Source: Pollenia angustigena
Taxonomy: Eukaryota > Arthropoda > Insecta > Diptera > Polleniidae
Direction: 5' to 3'
Assembly: GCA_930367215.1 (NCBI GenBank)
Contig: OV884059.1
Coordinates: 249,053,803-249,117,802, forward strand
DNA: 64,000 bases
The notes under the pieces were generated by a model. It searched no databases. It was not told where the DNA came from and worked only from the letters and a program-made list of their open reading frames with translations. Both the position numbers and the translations under genes were made by a program. Shown here one piece after another: positions 21,721-32,419 of this stretch (positions are counted from its first letter, which is position 1; the number at the start of each line of letters is the position of its first letter).

Positions 21721-23122
21721 GCGATTTATATTCTTTAGTACGTCTAGTTTCATAATCTATGCAGTTTTTTCCTTAACGTTACCTCTAACACCCTTTAAAA
21801 TGAAATCCCAGTTTTTACTGACCAGTTTGGATGAACCCAGATTTCTGGAAAACTGTTCCTTAGATTTTTTGCACGGAAAGCGATTTATATTCTTTAGTAC
21901 GTCTACTTTCATAATCTATGCAGTTTTTTCCTTGACGTTACCTGTAACACCCTTAAAAATTAAATCCCAGTTTTTACTGACCATTTTGGAGGAACACAGA
22001 TTTCTGGAAAACTGTTCCTTAGATTTTTTGCACGGAAAGCTATTTATATTCTTTAGTACGTCTACTTTTATAATCTATGCAGCTTTTTTCTTGACGTTAC
22101 CTCTAACACCCTTAAAAATTAAATCCCAGTTTTTACTAACCAGTTTGGATGAACCCAGATTTCTGGAAAACTGTTCCTTAGATTTTTGCACGGAAAACGA
22201 TTTATATTCTTTAGTATGGGTACTTTCATAATCTATGCAGTCTTTTCCTTGACGTTACCTCTAACACCCTTAAAAATGAAATCGTAGTTTTTACTGACCA
22301 GTTTAAATGAACCCAGATTTCTGGGAAACTGTTCCTTAGATTTTTTGCACGGAAAGCGATATATATTCTTTAGTACGTCTACTTTCATAATCTATGCAGT
22401 TTTTTCCTTGATGTTACCTCTAACACCCTTAAACATGAAATCCCAGTTTTTACTGACCAGTTTGGATGAACCCAGATTTCTGGAAAACTGTTCCTAAGAT
22501 TTTTTGCACGGAAAGCGATTTATATTCTTTAGTACGTCTACTTTCATAATCTATGCAGTTTTTTCCTTGACGTTACCTCTAACACCCTTAAAAATGAAAT
22601 CCCAGTTTTTACTGACCATTTTGGAGGAACCCAGATTTCTGGAAAACTGTTCCTTAGTTTTTGTAATTTTAACAGTTTTTTCCTTAATGTTATCCGAAAC
22701 CAGATTTCTGGAAAACTAGAGGTTCTTCCTTGAAGTTACCTCTTACCCCCAAAATAATTAAAAACAAATTCGGTTTTATTAATACATACTTTATATTTTT
22801 ATAATTTTTTTGTTTTGAAAAAAAGGTATTTTTAATTTGAAGTAAACATTTTTGTTTCTTATTATAAATACACTTCATTTAATTATTTTTATACATATAT
22901 ACATATGTATGTATTATTGTTTATTAATTTTTTACTAAATTTTTCCGTAATTATTTTCTTTAAATTACAATTTCTCATTTTTATTCGAACACCCTAATTC
23001 TTTAATTCCTAAATTTTGAATTTCCAAAAGCATTAAATTCGCATTTTTTATTCATCCCCCAAAAGCACCAATTCAATTTTGCGTTTTCGTGGATAACTAT
23101 CGACGCTATCTTGGTGCACGTT
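21721..23122. mobile_element. Right arm of the foldback element, six 159-bp tandem repeats
   Basis: Units begin at about 21721, 21880, 22039, 22198, 22356 and 22515 with (G)CGATTTATATTCTTTAGTA, and contain CCTTGACGTTACCTCTAACA and CCAGATTTCTGGAAAACTG. Beyond 22680 the sequence is the inverted complement of the left arm down to 12108. The apparent ORFs at 21800-22231 and 22504-22719 are translations of the repeat unit and not genes. Confidence 0.85.
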
Positions 23123-23224
23123 AACAAAAAAATTAAAAACAAAACCATATGATTATTTGAAATAATTTTTGCCAATTTGGGTCGTCGAATGACGGAAATA
23201 CTTCAAGTCATTTCTTTTCGAATC

Positions 23225-23491
23225 CTGCTCTATATAACAGGTATTAGTAAAGAACTAATAGATCGCTTCCGAATTATTCTCCAATTAATTACATGTGGGT
23301 AAAAAATTGATAGGGGGAAGTTTAAGATATTTTCGTGGGGTACTGCTGAGCTATTCGTTCGTAAATACAATTGGTACTTCATGCCAGCTACTGTCCATAA
23401 AGAATTGATACATGGAAATTACATAATTGAAGCAGCAGTGCTCCCTATAGGCATGCTCTCCGAGGAAGCGGAAGAAGCACGTAATAATTGA
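23225..23491 (+). pseudogene. Relic of an uncharacterised arthropod transposon-associated protein
   Basis: Plus-strand fragments read GISKELIDRFRIILQLITCG (23249-23308) and, after frame breaks near 23300-23325, WGTAELFVRKYNWYFMPATV followed by HKELIHGNYIIEAAVLPIGM and LSEEAEEARNN up to a TGA at 23489-23491. The HKxLIHG and LPIGxLSEEAxEARN motifs recur in uncharacterised arthropod proteins associated with transposons; that link is from memory. No function is known. Both ends are lost. Confidence 0.5.
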
Positions 23492-23559
23492 AATTTATTT
23501 ATAAAATAATAAGTTTTGGTAAGGAAACAAAAAGTTGTGGTAAAAAATATAATATGGGT

Positions 23560-23884
23560 TATATGGGCAGTGAGTGGTGGGCATTAATTGAGGTAATAAA
23601 AGCTCAGAGCAAAATTTAAAAAGCCTTGGGCAAAAAATAAATTTTGTGTTCTATGGGCGGTGGGTAGAGGGCGTAGCTAATTTTGATGAAACTTTATATT
23701 TTTTTTAATTGAGATAACCAAAGACTCTGTGCCAAATTTCAAAAACTTTGGGCCAAAAATAAACTTTGGTTCAATGGGCGGTGGGTAGAGGGCGTAGCCA
23801 ATTTTGATGAAACTTTATATTTTGCTTAATTGAGCTAACCAAAGGCTTTGTGCCAAATTTCAAAAACTTTGGGTTCTATGTGCG
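23560..23884. repeat. Minisatellite, about 128-bp unit, left part
   Basis: About two and a half copies of a unit containing CTATGGGCGGTGGGTAGAGG, CCAATTTTGATGAAACTTTA and CTGTGCCAAATTTCAAAAAC. The array is cut at 23884 by a hAT-type element and resumes at 26146. Confidence 0.8.
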
Positions 23885-24027
23885 TAAGGTTGCCATACGT
23901 ACTGTTTTAAGCAGTACATGTACTGATTTTTTGCAATTGTACTGTTTTATGCACAACTCCTAAAACAGTACGCAAATGTACTGTTTTTTGTACTGTTTTT
24001 TTTTTTTGCTCAGTCTATATTTAACAG

Positions 24028-24839
24028 GAGGCTTATTCTGAATTGCGATGCGAAAATCAATGCGATACCAAAATGCATAAATTCGAACAATTGCTATTCT
24101 GTATTGCGATATTCGCAAAGTTTTTTTTTAATCGCATTTCAAATGCGAAAAGGTGACAAGTCGGTATTCTACATTGCGAAAACAAATGTCAAATTCGCAA
24201 AATTTATTCGACAACAAAATAGCATTCGCAAAGTACAAACATGTTAGTGAAAGATATTTTATTTATTTGTTCATCATATATTTATTATTAAATTCAGGGA
24301 AGCAAGCATTAAACCACTAAACCGCGTCAATTTGAAATAATGATAGAATATATGAATAAGCACAGCCGAATGCACATCAGTCGGCAAATACTTTGTGGCA
24401 AACGTTAACTGAAGAACTAAATATCAATGAACCACCTATTAGAGAAGCTGCAGGATGGAAAAACTATGAAATATATAAACCAGTTCAAAAATATTTGACT
24501 TTAACTTAAATTTTAATAGGATTGGGCCGATTTTAAAGTACACACAAAACATTTTCTTCGTCGTCGAACCACAGTGCCACAAAATACATTTTTATTATTT
24601 TTTTTTTTATTACAGAATGTCCTAAATAAATTATTTAAACAATTTTCACAGCGAAACACAATTTATTTATTTTTAATTTGATGTTTATTGACACTGACGT
24701 ATATTTGAGTAGCGTTGCCACAATTTGAAATAAATTGCGAATGGGATTGCGAAAGTCTAACAGAATACCAATTTTCTTTCGCATCGCATTTCATTTGCGC
24801 ATCGCATTGATTTTCGCATCGCAATTCAGAATAAGCCTC
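24028..24839. mobile_element. CAG-flanked inverted-repeat element, copy 2 (812 bp), with Myb-like relic
   Basis: The ends are GAGGCTTATTCTGAATTGCG and its exact complement, continuing into GATGCGAAAAT. CAG lies on each side (24025-24027 and 24840-24842). It is longer than its relatives at 19297 and 43451 and keeps a coding relic inside. Confidence 0.88.
24323..24590 (+). pseudogene. Relic of a Myb/SANT-like DNA-binding protein
   Basis: Plus-strand frames read QFEIMIEYMNKHSRMH (about 24330), then LWQTLTEELNINEPPIREAA and GWKNY (about 24397-24470), then WADFKVHTKHFLRRRTT (about 24523-24575). The order and motifs match the three-helix Myb/SANT-like domain often encoded next to Harbinger-type transposases in insects. 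Frame breaks and stops separate the pieces. The family link is from memory. Confidence 0.5.
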
Positions 24840-25410
24840 CAGAACTGGCTTACAAAAAATTATGTTGTGTTAAAAAAAAAGTTCTAAAATAATAAGAGTT
24901 TTTTCGCTGTGGTCATTTTTTTCTCATAAATACACAGTAGAAATCTAAATTATAATGGGTGGCTCGTAGCAGTGGTATATTTTCGTGTTGTTATGATTTT
25001 ATGGCTACCTCATCCAATAGACATATTTCTCCATACCTGAGAAAGACAAAAATAAAATCTACATTTTTTTTTAAGTACTAAAAAAAATACTTATTCCAAC
25101 ACAGTTATCGTTAATTTTTAGAACTTTTTTAATTTTTGGGCACATTCTGGAAATCGAAATCACGTAAAATTGAATACAAACAAATTTGAAAAATTATCCG
25201 TGTTCAAAATTTATAAAAATACCTAATACTTTTGAGGACCACTTTTCTTTACCTAAACTACTGAAATAAGAAAAAGATTAGTTAATTTTTACAAATTTTT
25301 TTTTGAAAATATTCATCGTTTTCAATTGCACTTGATTTTAAATATTTTCAGATTTTGTGAAATAAAAATAAACCAAACTATATTTTTTTTTTTTGGATTT
25401 TATAGATTAA

Positions 25411-25516
25411 TGGCCAATTTCACCAAGTTCAGGTTTAATTAACTTTCATAATAAAAATCAAAAAACCTATTGTTTTAGTAATAGTTAATTATAGCTGAAC
25501 TTTGTAAAATTAGCCG
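25411..25516. mobile_element. Palindromic mini-element, TAA duplication
   Basis: The ends TGGCCAATTTCACCAAGTTC and a diverged complement (GAACTTTGTAAAATTAGCCG) are flanked by TAA on both sides. Same family as 25911-26025 and 62371-62508. Confidence 0.7.
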
Positions 25517-25910
25517 TAAATAATTTAAAAATTATTTAAAATTGGAAAATTAATTTAGGAAACAAACATTTTCTCAAATTCTATATGATTTGTGCAACTA
25601 TGTGTGTAGTGAAAATTGCTTTAAATACGAATATGTTTAAAGAAAATCGTACTTACAAAATCAATGAGTTGATTGTTTTGAGCTAAGTAAGGCTTTTCTC
25701 CTTTCTTAATGGCTTACAGCAATGTTATGGTTTTCCTGGTCAAATGCTTCGTTTGTGGTGTTTGCTTTTTAAAGCAAATGGAGTAATTTCATATGTATAT
25801 TTATGAAATGCTATAAACTGGAAATAATTCCTTTGACGTTACACATTTTAAGTGTATTTCTTTCTTTATATAATTGTTGTTGCATATGAATCAAAAGTTT
25901 AAAATATTTG

Positions 25911-26025
25911 CCCCAATTTCACCAAGTTAAGTTAAAACTAACTATTACTTTAACGTCCAGCTTACAATATGTTTTGACAGCTTGAACTGATAGTTAATTA
26001 TAGCTGAACTTGGTGAAATTGGGGG
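25911..26025. mobile_element. Palindromic mini-element
   Basis: The ends are CCCCAATTTCACCAAGTTAA and GAACTTGGTGAAATTGGGG, inverted. The family is shared with 25411-25516; flanking bases do not give a clean duplication. Confidence 0.7.
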
Positions 26026-26145
26026 TTACTTATTAAAACAAATGGTAATGTTGTCGTCAAAAAAAATGTACTGTTTTTTTCTTGATTGTACTGTTTTTAT
26101 GTATTCAATGTACTGTTTTTCCGAATTTAAAATCTGGCTACCCTA

Positions 26146-26300
26146 TATGGGTGGTAGGTAGAGGGCGTGGCCAATTTGGATGAAAATTTATATTTTTCTT
26201 AATTAAGCTAACCAAAGGCTCTGTGCCAAATTTCAACATTTTACGAGCGCTCCTTATATTTTTTGCCATACATTGTATGAACAAATCCCACTGTGCGTCG
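26146..26300. repeat. Minisatellite, right part
   Basis: Continuation of the 128-bp-unit array after the hAT-type element (GTAGGTAGAGGGCGTGGCCA, CCAAAGGCTCTGTGCCAAAT). It is followed by a short conserved patch (CGCCTGTCTGCCTTCTGCC) that is also found near 46375. Confidence 0.75.
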
Positions 26301-26643
26301 CCCCCTTACCCACAAACTTCGCCTGTCTGCCTTCTGCCCGTCACCTTGTAAAAGGGAACATAAATACGTAATTCTTTTTGGAGAACATATACATTTTCTT
26401 CCACTTCAATGTGAGGATTTGTCGTGCCTTTCCTATATAATATAAAAAAAATGTTTGTACATTTTAACATGAGCGGCGTTGGCTTATTTTGCTGCAGGCT
26501 ATTCAACTTCAGTTGTGTTGCTATCCGTAATCGACCCATAAATTTGGTCCAAAATTATTTTATTGCCTTCCTAATCGAGAACCCACCCAATAACATCTCA
26601 GAGAATTAAAATTGTATCATTATTAAGATTTAAAAAATGTCCG

Positions 26644-26844
26644 TTTTCACAACTTACCGATAGCTTAAAGTAGACTTTGAACGGCCTTATAAAAACTGTT
26701 CCATTATTAAAACTTTAACCAAAAGTGAACGATTAAGTAAATTAAGGTCCATCCTACCTGGTAGGTAAAAGTAAAGTTGCAATAATGGAACAGGTTTTAT
26801 ACGTCCGATAAAATCCTACCTTTAGCTATCGGTAAGTTGTAAAA
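26644..26844. mobile_element. Foldback mini-element (about 200 bp)
   Basis: Arms of about 75 bp are inverted complements: TTTTCACAACTTACCGATAG outside, CTGTTCCATTATT further in. The centre is ACCTGGTAGGT. No coding capacity. It lies about 340 bp beyond the CHCHD2 stop codon. Confidence 0.8.
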
Positions 26845-26991
26845 TGATTACTAACATTTTTAAATTCAGGGGTAATTTTCAAAAAAGGTAAACTTTACCT
26901 TCTCTGCATCAAAGATTTAAAAAAAACACATTTCTATACAAGTAAATTTTTTAAAACACTTTCTACGGTGACTACTTTTGTTACTTGTGAT

Positions 26992-26997
26992 TTTATT
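26992..26997 (-). terminator. Candidate polyadenylation signal for CHCHD2
   Basis: AATAAA on the minus strand, about 190 nt beyond the stop codon. It is one of few such hexamers in the right position; unproven. Confidence 0.35.
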
Positions 26998-27185
26998 ACG
27001 GTAAGATTTTTACATGATTTAAATAAAATCAAACTACTAATTTTAAAATCATAATTAACTAGGCAATAACAAATAAATCAAATTATAATAAAAAGAGGGT
27101 ATTTAAAATTATAATATAGTTTGCAAGTCCTAAGAACATTTTCGAAATCACTCCACATATCAATTAATAATTATTAACATCGAAA

Positions 27186-27606
27186 CTATTGCAAATGATG
27201 TTGAACTTTGCACTGTCTTAATGCTTCATTAAAACCTTCACACAATGTTAAATCAGATTGACCTTGAGCACATTGCAAGAATTGCTTAATTTCCCAGTTG
27301 CATGGACCCTGAGGATCATTAGGTTGGCCAGCACTGCTATATTGTTGAGCTTGGGCAACTGGAGCAGCTGCAGCTGGAGCTGTTGCTTCCTTGTCTGAGC
27401 CACTAAACAGACTGGTAAGACCGTGGCCTACAGTATGCCCAATAGCGGAACCAACAGCAACTCCTCCGGCTGTTGCAGCCATTTGCTGAAACATGGAAGG
27501 CTGTTGAGGTGCTCCTACTGCTGTTGGTGGTGCTTGAACAGGAGCTGGCGTTGTTGGGGCTGCACGAGCAGGAACATTTGAGGTAGGAGCCGGGGAAGAA
27601 GCAGCT
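27186..27606 (-). CDS. Chchd2: CHCHD2-like mitochondrial twin CX9C protein, exon 2
   Basis: The exon begins after a TTTTTTTAG acceptor (27607-27608) and runs to the TAA at 27186. It encodes about 139 residues: an Ala/Pro-rich N-terminal part (targeting sequence with exon 1), [20 protein letters not shown] (the conserved hydrophobic helix), a low-complexity linker, and a C-terminal CHCH domain with two CX9C motifs ([11 protein letters not shown] and [11 protein letters not shown]). The protein family acts in the mitochondrial intermembrane space, supporting respiratory chain assembly and cristae; that is known from CHCHD2/CHCHD10. With exon 1 the CDS is 468 nt, or 155 residues, typical for insects. 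All four CHCH cysteines are present and there are no stops, so the gene appears intact. Paralogy with CHCHD10 is possible. Confidence 0.96.
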
Positions 27607-27676
27607 CTAAAAAAAGTTATAGTTATATATTGTACTTTTTATAATATAAGAATGCTTATGTTTATGTACAATTAGA

Positions 27677-27924
27677 CAGCCATGTTCTGACAATCACACG
27701 ATTTGAAATCGCAAAATGCTAGATTTATTTTGTACTGTTTTGCAACTCGTGCGTTTTGCTTGCGATCTGACATAAGTTTCTTCAAAATATTGCAGTTCCC
27801 TTGAGCATACTTTTACAATATGAAGTGGTCAAACTTCTTGCGATTGCGATTTACATAACACCTTTTATGCGATTCATGTCAGAATCGCAAATGTTAAGCG
27901 TTTTGCAATTGTCAGAACATGCCC
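27677..27924. mobile_element. Inverted-repeat element related to element F (248 bp)
   Basis: The left end CCATGTTCTGACAATCAC and right end GCAATTGTCAGAACATGCC are inverted. The interior has repeated GCGATTTG/TTGCGATT words. It resembles element F at the tips only. The first 70 bp after the CHCHD2 exon 2 acceptor precede it. Confidence 0.7.
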
Positions 27925-28025
27925 GAGAATATTTTTCAGTCAATAAAAAAGTTCCAATACACCACAAATTTTTTTCATGCATAAGATTTTACAAAATTTT
28001 GTACAAAACCCTATATACATACATA

Positions 28026-28103
28026 TCGTCGGTTGATTATTTAATTGTCGTATGTCGTATGTAATTTCTATCCACATAAGACAATTAAATAATCAACCGA
28101 CGA
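28026..28103. repeat. Short near-perfect hairpin element, TA-flanked
   Basis: TCGTCGGTTGATTATTTAAT and its complement surround a short loop, and TA occurs on each side. The tip TCGTCGG is shared with the 45891-46497 element. Confidence 0.75.
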
Positions 28104-28109
28104 TATGTA

Positions 28110-29743
28110 TATGCAGGGTTTAAACACTGCAGTCAAAACAAAAAAATTGCTTTTTCTTCCACTTTTTGATTTTTCATTGGACAAAAATAAGCTGTTGCAA
28201 TTACTTCTGATTCATTAAATACCCTGCAAGAACAGTACGGGTTAAATAACGCGTTACATAAAAAGTACTCATAACAAAAGTATAAGTTAGAAATTCTAAA
28301 ACTTTCAGTTATTTTATACAGGCCTTTGGGAAAAAACTAACCTATTCTCTTCTGTACGTGTGAGCCTGTATCTCTTTCTTTCAAATTATTACTTAGAACA
28401 GAAAACACAACAGTGCTCTCACTCGCACACGTCAGTCCTAACGTGTATATAACTGCCTAGGTAACGGTAGCGATACTGGTAGTATTATATTATAAATAAC
28501 TTGTTAGTTAACAGGTTTATATATCGATTAGTTAACCGTTATTAATACAGGTTAGTACTACTGATTACTACCAGTTATTGTATTCCTTTTAAATTTTCAA
28601 TTTATTTTGTTTTAAGAAAAAAGGACATAAAATAAAATTAAAAAAGTAGTATAATAAAAACAATTAATTCATTTAAAGTTTGAACTTTTGGAGGTCAATT
28701 TGAGATCATTTAAAAAAAAGTAAAAAATATAATAAAAACCAAAAAAAATAATTCATTTAATGTTGTAAAAATAATTAAAAATAAAGGTAAAACGAAAACA
28801 ATTCATTTATGATAAAAAAAAAATTCATTTAAAAATTAGGTAAAAACAAAAAATAATAATAAAAAAAATAAAAACAATTATTTTAATAAAATTTCAAAAA
28901 CTTATAAAATAGGTATATTACATCCAAATTGTTTTTTTTTTTTTAACGAATTTGCGTTGCTTGTACCGGTTATGGCTGAGCTCGATGCTTTTTTTTTAAT
29001 ACTTTTTCAAAAGAATTTCGTCATTCTGCTGAAAAAATTACATTTTTATTGATCAATGGTCATCCCACTAAGAATTTTGTTTATGAGTGTCAGCTGGACC
29101 AACGCTCGCTTCTCTTTTCTTCCATCAAAATTAAAAATGTTAATTAGCTTTTCCTCCATAATTTTTCTAAACACTTCATCAACCGTTCCTTTGCCATCTT
29201 TGAGCTGGAAGAGATATGACTTATGTAAATAGTATATAATGTATATTTATTTTTAGTAAATAGAAAATATAGTATGCAATAAATTTTAAAATACCATTGC
29301 CTCGCGGTATACCGGGTTTTCCAACTTCTTCTCAACGTCCTGTGCAGCATCAATTGATGACAATGGTAATGTTCCTTTCTACACTTTCTGCTTTATCAAC
29401 AATTGCAAATTTATTTATATTTCTGTATATTTCCACTTTTGGTTTAAATTTCTTTTTTTCAACGCTTAAAGCACTTTGTAGAGATTTTTTATTCATTTTA
29501 TTTAAATTACTTTATTTAATTTTTTCACTTTTATTACACTTGTTCAACTTTACTCGTACAGCACTAAATAATAATGTGTAACATGGCAGAAAGAGTAAGA
29601 TATAACACGCTTCTTTAATCGAAAAGGCCATTTCTTTCTAACTTAAGGTGCTTATGGAATACAAGTGTGCATATGTATATGTTAAAATTTTAAAATCTTT
29701 AAATGTATTAGTGTATCGGTTAGGCAGGTTTTGCAGGGTTGAC
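28110..29743. other. Intronic AT-rich sequence without recognised gene
   Basis: Very AT-rich with A-runs (28620-28920). There are a few short palindromic words near 28450-28580 (ACTACCAGT/ACTGGTAGT). The short ORFs at 29144-29581 have no recognisable domain or codon pattern. Confidence 0.5.
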
Positions 29744-30174
29744 AATCCCTGCAAATAAAATTGGACCACCTGACCCATTTTGATAAAATGGACTACTCCA
29801 TGGACTAGTCCGATGTAATGCAAGCATGGACCATGCCATTGTTAAAAAGTGTTTGTAGTGAGACGACATGTCTTCGTTTTTTAACGACATGCTTTCGTGT
29901 TTAAACGACTTCAAAACTAATCCTCTTGAGTATACCATGGAGTAGTTTTAAAACTACTCCTTACTGGTCCAAAGGTGGGTTATATACCATGGAGTAGTTT
30001 TAAAACTACTCCTTAGTGGTCCAAAGGTGGGTTATATGGTCCTCTCCTAGGACATCGTAATGTTAAATAGACCAGGTTTTTTCCATACGTTTGGGTTACT
30101 TGTGGACTAGTCCTGGTCCCTTGTGGACTACTCTTTACACGCGTGTATGGACTGGTCCTATTATTTGCAGGGAT
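29744..30174. mobile_element. Inverted-repeat element with internal 52-bp duplication
   Basis: The ends are ATCCCTGCAAATAA and its complement TTATTTGCAGGGAT. Inside, a 52-bp unit is repeated head to tail (29931-29982 and 29983-30034); each copy contains the hairpin GGAGTAGTTTTAAAACTACT followed by CC. The word GGACTAGTCC occurs near both ends. Target duplication not resolved. Confidence 0.75.
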
Positions 30175-30179
30175 CCCTC

Positions 30180-31500
30180 TCAGCAGGTACCTAGTAGTAC
30201 ATAACTCAAATATGTGTTAGTGAAAAAAAATGTCCATGTATTGATACATTTTTATTTTTCACCAGACATACAGGGTTTCATAAAATATGTTAAATTTTTT
30301 TTTTATTTAGTACTTTTTTTTACAAAAATTTTTTCAAATCGCATTAAGTATGTATGCATGTTGATTTATATAAAATGCAGAAATTTAACATTAACGTATC
30401 ATGGATACAAAAATCGTTTTAAAGTTAATATTACTAAAAAAAATGTACTATAAAAAAAAAATTTGCTACCTTTAATATCATCTTTAAGAACACATTTTCA
30501 CCTTTTTTTACCTCTGTAATAGCATTAATCACAAAGATTTTATATATTCTTTCATTAGCATTTATTTCGTTTTAAAATTTTTCAACGGAGATTCTGCCAC
30601 TCCAAATTTAAAAAGTAAAATTTTAAAACTATCCAATCATCTATATATGTATATAAAAGAGTTGCGTGAGTGACTGATTCATTCATCTTCGCCCAGCCTA
30701 AATCGCTGACCCTAGAAACTTGAAATTTGGACTTGCGATTGGCTACCCCCCAAAAAAAAGGAAAAAACGGGAAAATTCGGTAACCTTATATCTCCAAAAC
30801 TAAAAGAGATGCAAAATAAATGTAATACTTATCGTTGTTCTTTAGAAAAATAAGCGGACAGGTGTCTGGTACTTTTCTGCAATTCGTCCCTATTAGGGAG
30901 TAAACGGGTCAAATCTGAATTTTAGCACTTTTTTGCCACCCCATCTATCTTTTGAACCAAGAAACGTAGAAACAAAGTTAATACCACATTCGAAACTTAT
31001 CAAAAAATACGTATATGAAATTGGTACTTTTTCGAAATTCGAACATTTAAAGGGTGAAAATCGTAACTATTTTTGGTACTTTTTTACAAAACATTTTCCT
31101 CCATTCGTTGACATATTCGTGCTAAATTATGGGCTGCCACTAAAATATAGTACCCAAAAAATCAAATACGGGAAAATTGATATTTTTCTTTAGCTTTTCT
31201 GTTCTACTAAAGTAGCGCGTTAAATGCCAGATATATGTATATGCTATTATAAGATTTGCATTAAAAAACAGTTTTTTAAATTATTTTAAAATATATTTTA
31301 TTTATTTACTGGTGGTGTTATGTAAAAAAACCAATTCATATACCTTTTTTTGATCAGTTATTAAATGCAATTTAAGTTGTTTGATAATTTAACGTTACAT
31401 TATTAATAACATTTTTAATTTTTATTCATTTAATTATGTATGTTTAAATAAGTGCCACTTTTGATGTTAATTTATACAAACTAATTTAATTTTACATTTT
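30180..31500. other. Intronic repeat-derived sequence, possible Helitron-like 5' end at about 30641
   Basis: At 30641 a segment begins TCTATATATGTATATAAAAG, then GAGTGACTGATTCATTCATC and CGCTGACCCTAGAAACTTGA. Blocks of this kind are widespread in insect repeats and resemble Helitron 5' ends (from memory). No CTRR terminus with hairpin was identified. The rest is AT-rich with no gene. A fragment of the 58784 repeat (ATACCCTTCACCATA) lies near 31503. Confidence 0.35.
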
Positions 31501-31635
31501 TTATACCCTTCACCATATATCCATATTTATATGGACCTATTATTATTATTATTATTATTATTTATTAGTAGTATTTAATACTTTTTCATTACATTTCACT
31601 TAAGTACATTTTCATCATATTTTTCTTTTTAAGCT

Positions 31636-32214
31636 CTAATTTTCATTAACATTTTTAATAAAATCAACAACTTTTTTTCTAAAAATAGTATTGTTTGTTT
31701 CATTTTTTATGTTGTTTGGCATCATATTGTACGTTCTCAGTCCTTTGTAAAATAACGATCGTTGTGTACCACTAGTATTTGATCGTTGCAATCTGAAATT
31801 CTGATTATTTCGTAGATTATGCGGCTGAACATCTCCCACATATCTAAGTTGCTCTATCAAGTATTCTGGTGCTTCTCCCATCTTCATTTTTTTAATAAAA
31901 ATTAATGTGTTAAATTCCAGTCTTTGGTGTATGTTCATCCATCTAAGGGTATCTAACATATATCTTATTGATGTAAAACGATTGAATTTTAATATAGACC
32001 GCATGGCTTTATTTTGCAATTTTTGTAATCTATTTATTTGATTATCCGTGCAACATGTATACAAAATTGTTGACCCGTATTCAAAATGTGGTTTTATAAT
32101 AGTATTATAAATGTTTATTGCCGTAATAATAGACACTTTATTTCTTACACGCTTGAAAAATCCGATCTTTTTTCCAATTTTTTTGCAAATATATTCCAAA
32201 TGTTCTTTAAAATT
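31636..32214 (-). pseudogene. LINE-2 RT C-terminal part
   Basis: The frame reads LEYICKKIGKKIGFFKRVRN, then IIKPHFEYGSTILY and RLQKLQNKAMRSIL, the thumb and C-terminal region of a non-LTR RT. The end is a normal stop near the 3' UTR. It joins in frame with the segment at 35490 once the Harbinger element and one TTA copy are removed. Confidence 0.88.
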
Positions 32215-32419
32215 TAACAGCGTTATGTATAATGAAAAATTGGCAAGAAGTTAGCACAGAGTTGAATTATAATACACTTACAGACTGTGGATAGCAAACT
32301 GCTAAACTCTGACTAGTGAGTTGCCAAATATCTGCTAATTTGGAAAAAACAGCTGTTTAGTGTCAAAAATTTGTATAATCAAAAAAAAAATAAAAATTTT
32401 TTGGGCGCAAAAATAAAAA

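Larger units (their letters stand above)
23885..26145. mobile_element. hAT-type element (2261 bp) with nested insertions
   Basis: The ends are TAAGGTTGCCA and, inverted, TAGGGTAGCCA. The flanking 8-mers TATGTGCG and TATGGGTG each differ by one base from the local minisatellite word TATGGGCG, consistent with a diverged 8-bp duplication. The word TGTACTGTTTT is repeated near both ends. It contains the CAG-flanked element at 24028-24839 and two short palindromic elements. No transposase ORF. Confidence 0.82.

Noticed and set aside
21800..22231. Plus-strand ORF of 143 codons with internal repeats
   Set aside because: It is a translation of the 159-bp tandem repeat of the foldback arm; 159 is divisible by three, so the frame stays open by chance.
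23560..26300. CRISPR-like repeat-spacer array
   Set aside because: The 128-bp units are contiguous minisatellite copies in an animal genome, with no spacers and no cas genes.
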